A stretch of 33,897 nucleotides of DNA. It comes from Chlamydomonas sphaeroides (taxonomy: Eukaryota > Chlorophyta > Chlorophyceae > Chlamydomonadales > Chlamydomonadaceae). This document shows, piece after piece, positions 1-8,413 of this stretch. The notes beneath the pieces were generated by a model. The model was not told the DNA's origin and searched no databases. It saw only the letters and a program-made list of their open reading frames with translations. The translations under genes and the position numbers were made by a program. Where the stretch lies: contig BDDC01001087.1 in NCBI GenBank assembly GCA_001662425.1, positions 1 through 33,897 of the forward strand, read 5' to 3'. Positions within the stretch are counted from its first letter, which is position 1, and the number at the start of each line of letters is the position of its first letter.

Positions 1-40
1 GGGTTGGGTGGGTGGGTGGGTGGGCGGGTGGGTGGGGAAA
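1..40 (+). repeat. (GGGT)n-type simple repeat at the window start
   Basis: About nine GGGT/GGGC units open the window. They lie on the far side of the last visible CtpA exon, so they are probably intronic. The sequence is not the Chlamydomonas-type telomere repeat. Confidence 0.85.
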
Positions 41-263
41 GGGGGAGGAGGTCAGGCGCGCGCGGAGGTGGGCCCGCCGTGAGCCCAGTCAGGGGCCCAG
101 TCAGGAGCGCTGCGCGGCTGCATCGGAGCCCAGCCAGTGGGCCCCCGCTGCCGCCTGCGTGCGCCCAGGACTGTGGCCCTGCTCGCAGGTGCCAGAGGGG
201 CCCGTGTTGGCGCAACCAACGGCGCAACGCGCCCTGCGCCGCTGTCGAGAGAGCGCCGCTCAC

Positions 264-3263
264 CGTCTTGACGACGTACTCGGCGGCCGTGCCCAGGTTG
301 AGCCCCACGCCGCTGACGTCATACTTCTTCATCGCCTGTGGTGCGGCGGGGTGCGTACGGCAGCGCAGCGCGGTGGGCGGCGAGGCACGCCCCTGCCATC
401 CCCGCAGCAACACACGGGCGGGGTCGGGGGGCCGCACTGCACCAGGGACCCAGGGGAGGCGCCATGCGCCCGGCAGCCGCAGCACCCGGGCAGGTGTGCC
501 GTTATCCGCACACCACATGCTCCCGGCAGCCGCAACACACGCAGTGGCGTGTGCTGTTATCCGCGCCGAGGGAGTAGCGGACTAGTCATTCGCGAACCGA
601 GCCAGAAGCTTGGGCCCAGCGCTGCAAACGCCCTACCCACTACCGCCTGTCGTCGCAGCTGCCGGGGGGAGGGCGCTATGCTCGCGGCGGCAGCAGCAGC
701 ACACACAGGCAGTGTGTGGGGTGTGCCGTAGCCCGCACCGCACCTGCAGCTCCTGGGGCCCGATGAAGCGGCAGTACGGGTCCGACAGCCCGCGAGCCAT
801 CATGTCGCGAACCGCCCTGTGTGGGGAGGTATTAGATGGGTAGAGGTTGCGAAAGCAGTGACGAGGGTCCACGGGGTTGCGGGTGGCAGCGACACAAACA
901 CAGACGCTGGGCGCAAGCCGCTGATCCAGGCACATGCTGATCCAGGCACATGCTAATCCAGGCACATGCTGATCCAGGCACATGCCAGGCACACAACTCC
1001 GCAACCAGGCGGCACCGGCGCGCTGCTGCCCATGCGCCAGGGCTTGTGTTTGTCTATATCCCGCCGTACAGTGCGGGCGGTTGCCGTACCTGTACGCTGA
1101 CGCCGTATCGCGGTACGACGAAGCCAGCGCCGAGTCGCGCAGCTCGGCCCACCGCGCGCGGTCAAAGCCCGTGGAGCGGGCGTCCAGGTAGTTGGCGTCA
1201 ACCACCTCCCACACCTGGCGGTTGGGGGCGGTTGGCCAGGGACGCGCGCAGGGACGGCTGGGGTGGCTGGGGCGGGGCTGTGAGCCGGGGCGTGACGGCG
1301 CTAAGGGCGCGACGAACACTAAAGCAGCACTTTAAGCAGCTCCGATCCGACCCGACCTCTGCGCCCAGTCAGACAGACAGCGCACCTCCCGGATGAGCGT
1401 GTGCCCCGTGGCGGTCGCTGCGGAGGCCTCCTGCAGGTCACGGGGACGCGCGGCAGACATGACGGGCAGCGTGCACCCGCTCCGGCTCGCAGCGAGGAGC
1501 CTGTACGCCCCGAGGGGCGTGCCGCCCGTGCCGCGTGACTAGCGGCAGCCCGACAGCGCCCAGTCGGGCGTCCAGCCCCAACCCTGCCTCAGCGCGCAGC
1601 CACACCTCGGCCGCCGAAGGCGCGCCCGGCAGCATCAGCCGCGGCACCGCGCCCGTCAGCGCCCCCAGCGCCGACTCCAGCTTGGCATCCACCTGGCGCG
1701 GGGCGGGGTGGCGAGACAGGGGAGCCGTCATCATGGTGACGCAGCAGTCCAGCGGCAGCTCCATCCCTGGCTGTGCTGCTGCCGGCGTGCCCGCACCGGC
1801 TCCGGCCGCTCCGCCGCAAAGGGCTCGCTGCGCCAGCTGCCACCATCGCCCCTGTATCGCCCCTGCGCCGCCTCAACAGGGACCAGCGTCGGCCGCTGCA
1901 CCGACGGCACCCACTGCCCCGGCGGCCGGCTACCCACAACCCCATCCCGCCCACACCCGGTGCGCCGCGCCGTCTATGCCCACGTCCCGTCGCACGCACC
2001 CGCCGCACCGCCAGGCCGCTTGTCGCCCTGCCCATGGCCCCTCCCCCACGGCACCACCCACGCGCACCACCCGCCCCAGGCTTCCGGTCCCACCTGCCGC
2101 ACCACCTGGAGCGCCTTTCGCGCCACGGCCGTCCCTTGCAGCGCAGCCCTGCCGGGCACCGCCCAGTCCCCCTCGCCCGCACCTGCCGCACCGCCCCGAG
2201 CGCCGCGGTCGTCCCACCCAGTCCCCAGTCCCCTCGCACCACAGCCCTGCCCAGCCCCCCTTGCCACGGCCGGCCCACAGCCCTGCCCAGGTACCGGTGC
2301 CGCCCCGCCCCCTCCCCTCGTACCTGCCGCCCAGCCCCCTTCCCTCGCACCTGCCGCCCCGCCTCGAGCGCCGCGGCCGTCCCTCATACCACCGCCCTGC
2401 CCAGGTCCCCCTCCCCCCTCCCCTCGTACCTGCCGCACCGCCTCCAGCAGTAGGTCCTCCACCTCGCTGCTCAGCTCGCTCACGGGCTGCGACGGCGCCG
2501 CAAACACAGTGGGCGCAGCGGGCGCCGCCCTGGGCAGCCCTCCCGCCGTGGGGGCCGACCCGGTGAGGACCAGGGCGGGGGCCGAGGACGCCAGCGCTGC
2601 AGCGTCCGGCAGCTCAAAGGTGAGCACGGGAGCGGCGGCGGCGACGCCACTGGCGGCGGCTGGGTGCGCCAGCGACCAGCGCATGAACCCCGCCATGGCC
2701 GCAGAGGGCTCCGCCGCCAGCGGCAGCAGCTGCGGCGGCGCCGCCGGGCCCAGCGTTGCCGTCGGCACGGCGGCGCCGTCAGAGTTTCGGGACGGGGACG
2801 AGGTCAGGATGGCGAGCGCCGGCGTGGCCAGGGTGGCCAGGGTGATGGCGGTGGCGGCGGCGCAGCAGGCTGCCCGGCCGAGCCACTGGCCGGCGGGGCT
2901 GCAGGCGGAGGCATCGCCTGCACCGAGGCCCGTGAGAGGATGGGGTGGAGTATCTCAAGGGTGGCCTGATGAGTGGCAGGCACCGGGCGCCTTGGCCCGT
3001 AGGGGTGTGCGGGCAACGCGAGGATGCGGAGGCACGGGTGTTCCGAGTCGCTGGGGGCTCACGTACCCAGCCGCTCCGGGCCAGGGCCCGGCTCCGAGCC
3101 GGCCCCTGGCCGCCCAGCATGCGCTGCCCGGGGGCCCCGCCCCGTGCCTCCGCCAGCGGCTGAGCTGCAGCTGCAGCGGGCGGCGCCGGGGCCACGTAGG
3201 AGCCACGCAGGCCGAGCTGTCGGCCGGAGTACCGTGCCTTGACCAGGCTGCGGAACGCGACAT
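264..3263 (-). CDS. CTPA: Carboxyl-terminal processing protease (CtpA-like, peptidase S41), N-terminal part
   Basis: Partial gene. The PDZ core and the S41 catalytic domain lie beyond the left edge. Exons read on the minus strand: 3263-3067, 2898-2430, 1692-about 1507, 1430-1386, 1214-1090, 816-744 and 335-264; all junction phases agree. The start ATG at 3263 opens an Arg/Ser/Ala-rich plastid-type transit peptide. It is followed by a hydrophobic stretch (about residues 80-95) ending TPALA, a thylakoid-transfer signal with a probable cleavage after residue 95. Family landmarks are LIREVWEVVDANYLD (about 296-310), DPYCRF (about 352) and YDVSGVGLNLG at the start of the PDZ domain. CtpA enzymes trim the C terminus of precursor D1 in the thylakoid lumen; green algae carry paralogues, so the exact substrate is inferred. 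About 190 residues rich in Ala/Pro/Leu separate the signal from the family core and match nothing I recognise. The donor at 1507 is the least certain boundary. Confidence 0.82.
471..567. repeat. Imperfect direct repeat in a CtpA intron
   Basis: Two copies of roughly 45 nt share the block CCCGGCAGCCGCA...CAC and a GTTATCCGC block. They begin near 471 and 521 and lie in the intron between exons 816-744 and 335-264. I see no coding sense in them. Confidence 0.6.
921..984. repeat. 16-nt tandem repeat, 4 copies
   Basis: The unit CTGATCCAGGCACATG occurs four times head to tail with a single substitution (copy 3 has CTAATCC). It lies in the CtpA intron between exons 1214-1090 and 816-744. A partial fifth copy (CCAGGCACA) follows. 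Confidence 0.95.
2083..2440. repeat. Degenerate repeats containing copies of a 5' splice site
   Basis: Read on the minus strand, the real end of CtpA exon 2 is GCGGCAG with the intron starting GTACGAGGG at 2429. Near-copies of this junction (GCGGCAGGT followed by G- or A-rich sequence) recur inside the downstream intron, with their plus-strand ACCTGCCGC cores at 2349, 2322, 2181 and 2092. Spacing is irregular (27, 79, 89 and 141 nt), and the surrounding GAGGCGGTGCGG-like text is also repeated imperfectly. This fills much of the 737-nt intron 1693-2429. Confidence 0.75.
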
Positions 3264-3833
3264 GCAGGGCTAGGTTACGCAGTGCGACACAGGAGGAGCA
3301 GTGAGGCTGCGCGGGGCGTGCAGGCAGCAGCGACGCACGTCGGTGCCGGAGATGGCAATGCCCACCTGGCCAAGGGATGCGCGCGCTGAGTGGCCGCTCA
3401 TGCTTCAGTAGTTGCGCGAGCGCCGAGTGCGTGCCCGGATTGCAACTGCGACAGCGCAAGCTTACTACTTCCCCGGCGTCGTCCTTTTCTTGCGTGCAAG
3501 CGTTGCGCTGCAATGGTATCCTAATACGTGTGGAATGGCGCGAGCGAGTGGAGTACAGCCGATGCAGCGTAGGCAAGGGCGATCGGCCAAGCACAACAGG
3601 CCTGCCCAGCACACGGGTCACACAAACGCCGTAGCTCTCGCTGCAGCATGCATACACGCTATCACTCATATCGCCGCGCCGAGTCTCGCGCCAAAACCAC
3701 CACCATCGCGACCGTCGCCCTTGTGACACGCACAACATATCTGCGACCTGCAGTACTGCACGCAACGCGTAGAGCGTCCAGGAAGCTTTCCGTGCACGCA
3801 GCGCCCCAGGGTACTCGCGGCAGCGCCAGCGCC
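3264..3833. promoter_or_regulatory. Divergent 5' region between CtpA (-) and HDDC2 (+)
   Basis: These 570 bases separate the start codons of two head-to-head genes and should hold both promoters. The stretch at about 3465-3540 is less GC-rich than its surroundings. I recognise no convincing TATA box. From 3648 it is also open in frame with the HDDC2 start (see the finding on a possible N-terminal extension). Confidence 0.55.
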
Positions 3834-6800
3834 ATGGACGGCCCATCGACGTCCGCCGCGCCGCAGCCCTCCCCCGCGGCGGCCATCGACTTCATCATGC
3901 TGCTCCAGCAGCTCAAGGTGCTCAGGGGCTGACTTGCTGGGGGCACATGATGTGCCTTGGAGTGCGCGCAGGGCCTGCCTTGCCGAGGCCATACGGGGTG
4001 CCTTGGCAAGGGCGCGCTGGCAGGCTTGCTGTAGCGCCCTTGTGCGCCGCAACAGCAACAGCGCTGCCCCGCAACGCCCGCTAGACATCGGCCCAGCTCC
4101 CCGTTGCCCCCTGCCGACCCGAGCTCCTGCCTGCCCGCCTGCCCGCCTGCCGCGCAGCTCACGAAGCGCACCGGCTGGGTGCGCAAGGACGTCAGCGGCC
4201 CGGAGAGCATCGCGGGTACGCCCTTCATCCGCGCCGCTGCGCCGCAGCCACCGCATAGCAGCGGCTGCCTGCCGCGCCAGTGGTGCCGATGGGCCGCTTG
4301 GGCCCCATCGTGCCGGGTCCCTGCCCTCCCGACGAGCGCCATCAGCTTCGCAAGGCCCTGTCCTCATCCCTGCCGGCGCTGCGGCCTAGCAGGACTGCCC
4401 TCACGGCCGCCGGGCCTCCTCTCCCGCCTCAGGCTCGGGTGCACCACCGCCCCCCCTGCCACGGCCGCCCCTGCCACGGCCGCCCCTGCCACCGCCCCCC
4501 CTGCCACGGCCGCCGCGCCTGCCACGGCCGCCGCGCCTGTCCTCTCTCGCCCACCTGCCCGCTGGCCCACATAGCCCTCGTGCCGTGCCGGGCCCACGCG
4601 CCTCTACTCCTCCTCACTCCACGCTGCCTTCAGACCATATGCACCAGTCCGCTGCCTGCCCTCTCTTCACCCCACCTCAACCCCCCAGACCACATGTACC
4701 GCATGTCTATGATGGCGCTCATTGCCACCCACAGCGCCGTGGACGTGACGCGGTGAGGACCGGGGTTGGGCTGCCCCACAAACTGCGCATATGAAAGGTA
4801 CAGCCGAGGGTACCGGGTAACGTGTGGTCCACCAGCGGTACCCATGCTGGGCGCCACCTCGGCCCCGGCCTGGCTGGGGCCACCAGCGGTGCGCATGCTG
4901 GTGCGGGGCCGTTACGAGTCGGGCCGAGCGCTCACGCCCGCCGCCTACCTCATCTCGCCTCACCTCACCACGCCATGAGCCATGAGCCATGAGCCGTGCC
5001 AGGTGCCGCACAGCGCAGCCTCAGCCCGCCTGTGTGCAGCACCTGCGCTCATGCGGCCGCGTGCACGGGCCTCCTGCGCGGCGCCGTGCCCTCATACCCG
5101 CGTGCCCTCCGCCCCCGCTGTCCCCGCTTGCCCTCTCCTCACGCACCCATCCTCACAAACACTTACTCACTTTCTTCCTGCGCACGACCAGCGCGTCACC
5201 AACCCGAGGCGCTCCACTTGTGGGCTGGTTCTCTTATTCCGGCCCTAAGAGTTGAACACAGACACACACACACCATGCAAACCCCGCTTCCCCTCCCCTC
5301 TCCTCCCCAGCTGCATCAAGATGGCGCTGGTGCACGATGTGGCGGAGGCCATCGTGGGCGACATCACGCCGCACTGCGGGGTCAGCGACGGCGACAAGCA
5401 CAGCCTGGAGCTGGCGGCGGTGGGCCGCATCCGGGAGATGCTGGGGACCCACACGGCCGCGGGTGGGTGCGGGCTGGGGTGCAGGGGTGGCCGGGACGGG
5501 TGGGACAGTAAGAGGCAGGTGCTGGGCCTGCACACGGCCGGGTGGGACAGTAAGAGGCAGGTGCTGGGCCTGCACGGCCGCGGGAGGATTGCAAATTGCG
5601 GACCACTTGGACCACTTGGACCTCCCGATGAAAAGTGTTATGCCAGTTCGCGGCGGCAGCGGGGCGGGGGAGGGGTGTGCGGTGTGGGGACGGTGAGCGC
5701 GCTGGCTCAAGCCCGCCGGGCGAAGCGGACAAGAATGGCGCCATCCGGTTTCCTAGCGGCGGCGGCGGGTTGGGTGTGGGCGAAATCCGGCGTGGATCTG
5801 CCCATGACCTCATGGCCCCTGCGCGGCTGCTGGTGTTCAGCAGGTGCTCCACGCACCCGCCGCCCTGCGTCTCCTCGCCACCCCTTCCTGGCTGCGTGCC
5901 GTCCGTCCCCACTCCCCAACCTGCACCACACGCCCCCTAACCGCCTCTCCCCTCCGCCTCCACACACCCCTCGCAGCCTCCGAGGTGGAGTCGCTGTGGC
6001 TCGAGTACGAGGCCGCCTCCTCGCCCGAGGCGCTGCTGGTAAAGGACTTCGACAAGCTGGAGATGATCATCACCGCGCACCAGTACGAGCAGGTACGGGT
6101 GCCGCGGTACGGCGCGGTGCCGCACGATACGGTGCGCTACGGCGGCCCAGGCAGCGGCACGGCGGATGGTGGTGCCTGGGGTCGCAGCGTGCCGAGTGCG
6201 GTCTGAGCGAGGAAACGCAGACCCAGGTGCCGATGTCGCGGCCAGCCGAGCTTGGCCTCTTGTTTTAGGTACCCTCCAATGACTTCCACGCTGGTTCTCA
6301 AATAAAAAGCGTTGCCCCGCGCACCGTGACTTGTGCGCCTGCGTGCCGCCATGCCGTCAGAGGCTGCCAGGGCTGTGGCGAATCATGCCGCTTAGCAAGC
6401 CATGCCGGCCCGCGAGCCAGTCGCGTGACCGCGAGATCTGGTACCTGGTACCTGGGTGCCCTTGGTGGCAGTCTGCTCCGGAAGCCACCGCAACATGCGC
6501 CCAGGCCCCAGTGCTGCCATGCTGCTGCGGTGGCTCATCGCAACCAACCGCCGTGCGCTCGCTACACGATGCTGCCGCCATGCTGTGTTGCCGTCGTCGC
6601 CCTGTCGAGTGGTCGTAGTATTTGACTCACGTGCGCCCCCACTGATGCTGCCGCCATGCAACCTGTGCTGCGCCGCCGCAGGCCCAGCCCGGCATGGTGC
6701 TGGAGGAGTTCTTCGCAGGCACCGTCGGCCGCTTCAAGACAGAGACGGGGTGAGGGCAGGGGTGTCGGGTCCGGCCTATGGAAGTGGCGGACAGCAAGAG

Positions 6801-7297
6801 CGGAGCTCGCAGCGCTCCGTGCCGACGAGGAATGCGCCGGAGCCCGCCTCACGCGCAGCGCTCATGGGGCTCGTGCTCAAGAGATCATGAAGCCAGCGCA
6901 ACGCAGCGCAGCGCTTGTACCCCTGGCTTCGCTTTAGTCTTCCATAAAAGTCTGCTCATGGGGCTGAGACCGGGCTGCATCGGGGCATGCGGGCTATGCC
7001 TGTGGCAGCAGATGCCCGTGGCGGCACCTCATGCGCCTGCCGCGGCACCCTGAGGAGCACCTCCTGCTCGGCGGCCCGCCGCCCAGGCGCCCACTACGCT
7101 AACCCTGTCCTATGGTGTGTGCGGTCCGCAGGAAAGCCTGGGCCGCGGAGCTGGTGGCGCGAAGGCTGGCGGCCCGCAAGCAGGCGGCGGAGGGGGCGGC
7201 GGCGGAGGGCGCGGCGGCGGCGGGGTCAGCAGACGAGGGGAAGCAGGAGGGCCCGGATGCGAAGAAGGCGCGCGTGGAAGGCCCGGCCGACGAGTAG
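3834..7297 (+). CDS. HDDC2: HD-domain 5'-deoxynucleotidase, HDDC2/YfbR type
   Basis: Seven exons with consistent phases: 3834-3917, 4158-4215, 4689-4752, 5311-5462, 5977-6092, 6682-6749 and 7132-7297. They give 235 residues, close to the usual family length of about 200. Members hydrolyse deoxynucleoside 5'-monophosphates using a divalent metal. The metal-binding HD signature is complete: His49 (ADHMYRM), His77-Asp78 (ALVHDVAEAIVGD) and Asp145 (KDFDKLEM). The family block TGWVRKDVSGPESIADHMYRM spans the exon 2/3 junction, which supports that splice. The last 35 or so residues are low-complexity Ala/Glu/Lys (AAEGAAAEGAAAAG..DAKKARVEG) and may be a species-specific tail. An in-frame ATG at 3648 could add 62 Arg-rich residues, so cytosolic versus organellar location is open. 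The introns carry minisatellites. I found no TGTAA signal in the 700 bases after the stop. Confidence 0.92.
4456..4536. repeat. 15/18-nt minisatellite in HDDC2 intron 2
   Basis: The unit CTGCCACGGCCGCCC occurs three times at 15-nt spacing (the third copy diverged), followed by two 18-nt versions ending GCCGCCGCGC. It lies about 150 nt upstream of the exon 3 acceptor. Confidence 0.9.
5498..5580. repeat. 42-nt tandem duplication in HDDC2 intron 4
   Basis: Two nearly identical units begin GGGTGGGACAGTAAGAGGC and end at a CACACGGCC or CACGGCC block. Copy 1 is about 5498-5539 and copy 2 about 5540-5578. The CACACGGCCG..GGTGGG part resembles the exon 4 end and donor at 5450-5468. Confidence 0.9.
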
Positions 7298-7354
7298 CGG
7301 CTGGCTGGCTTGTGGCTCCTGGCTGTTGGCCTGGGCGCACAGGGCATGCTGCCG

Positions 7355-7355
<1 letters not shown>

Positions 7356-7395
<40 letters not shown>
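7356..7395 (+). repeat. (CTG)13 trinucleotide repeat
   Basis: About 13 uninterrupted CTG triplets lie 59 bases after the HDDC2 stop codon. The repeat is therefore probably a CUG run in the 3' UTR of that transcript. Confidence 0.95.
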
Positions 7396-8003
7396 ATGCG
7401 CCGACTGCGCTTTGTGCGCTACCTGGGGGCCAGCTGGGCTGCGACGGCTGGCGGTGTCGACGGCCCAGCGCAGAGCCGGACACAGCGCCATGATGATGAC
7501 GCATGATGAGGCATGATGATGATGGTGGTGCTCAGGACGGCCATGCACGCTTGCTGGGGCCACGGCGGCTGGCGGGCCGGAACCGGGAGGCGCCGTCTGC
7601 GAGGCCCCCTGCTGTATTGCAGCGGCCGCGCTCGGCACTCGGCACGGAAGCCTGCCCCATCCCCCCACAACAGCGCCAGGCAGGGGAGCTTGCCTGGCGC
7701 CAGGCGTGCGCCTGTCTCAGCCACTCCACCACGCGCACGTAGGGCCATAATCGCAGCGCACTGCATGCCACTGTACGTTCGTGTCGCCGTGCACCCGGCG
7801 GCTGCCCGGTATCGCTAACTCGGCCGCAGGCCCGCAGCGCCAGCGCACATCTCGGGCAGCACCAGCTGCAGCCCTCGCCACCCACAGACAGCATGAGCCC
7901 CTCACCGCCACCGACAGCCTGCACCCAGACCCGGGCCCCGCTGCCTAACCTCTTGCACCTCCACTATCCAACCGACGTGCGCCTCCGGGCATTGCCTGTT
8001 GCG

Positions 8004-8019
8004 TTACACTCGCCTTACA
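8004..8019 (-). promoter_or_regulatory. Poly(A) signals TGTAA (two copies) for the F-box/LRR gene
   Basis: TTACA on the plus strand at 8004-8008 and 8015-8019 reads TGTAA on the minus strand. TGTAA is the usual polyadenylation signal of volvocalean algae. The position implies a 3' UTR of about 400 nt after the stop at 8414. Confidence 0.55.
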
Positions 8020-8144
8020 CTTGCAGCTCGCTTCAGCCCCAGCATGTCCCCAGGCCCCGCTCGCAGCAGCCCCCTCCCTGTGCCGCCAATTTAGTAGCCA
8101 CCTGCTGTGAGCCACACTGCTACCTAGCCCTAACTCGAGAGCAT

Positions 8145-8189
8145 GAACACCGCTGCTACGCACACCGCTGCTACGAACATCGCTGCTGC
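8145..8189. repeat. 15-nt tandem repeat, 3 copies
   Basis: The units GAACACCGCTGCTAC, GCACACCGCTGCTAC and GAACATCGCTGCTGC stand head to tail in the intergenic region. Confidence 0.9.
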
Positions 8190-8413
8190 GCACATGCATA
8201 CGCAGCTACCGTGTCCTGCGAATCAAAGGCCCATGCCCCGCGCGTGTACTGGTACCCAACCTCCCTCCTCACGCACGCGACAAAACAACTCGAGCCGCAC
8301 GCCCCCCCACCCCTAGTGCACTGCGCAATCCTGCAAACGCCTGCAACGCCGCCATCAAAGGCCGAGATACCGCGCACGCTCCAAACTACCCTACCAACGT
8401 CCTCCTCCAACGC

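Larger units (their letters stand above)
7298..8413. other. Tail-to-tail intergenic region, HDDC2 (+) and F-box/LRR gene (-)
   Basis: No gene is supported here. It should contain both 3' UTRs. It holds a CTG repeat, a 15-nt tandem repeat and, on the minus strand, two TGTAA signals. Long open frames exist on both strands but have no recognisable protein character. Confidence 0.7.

Noticed and set aside
1..40. Telomere repeat
   Set aside because: GGGT/GGGC units do not match the TTTTAGGG-type telomere of these algae. They adjoin coding exons and look like an intronic simple repeat.
921..984. CRISPR-like array
   Set aside because: The 16-nt units are directly adjacent with no spacers, in an intron of a eukaryotic gene. 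It is a minisatellite.
2917..2930. Alternative acceptor (GGTGCAG) for CtpA exon 2
   Set aside because: Its phase does not fit exon 1 from the ATG at 3263. The acceptor before 2898 fits and keeps the lumen-targeting stretch in frame.
1708..3273. 521-codon plus-strand open frame
   Set aside because: It lies antisense to the CtpA exons and its repeat-rich intron. The product is Ala/Pro/Ser/Arg low complexity without motifs, as expected from very GC-rich DNA where stops are rare.
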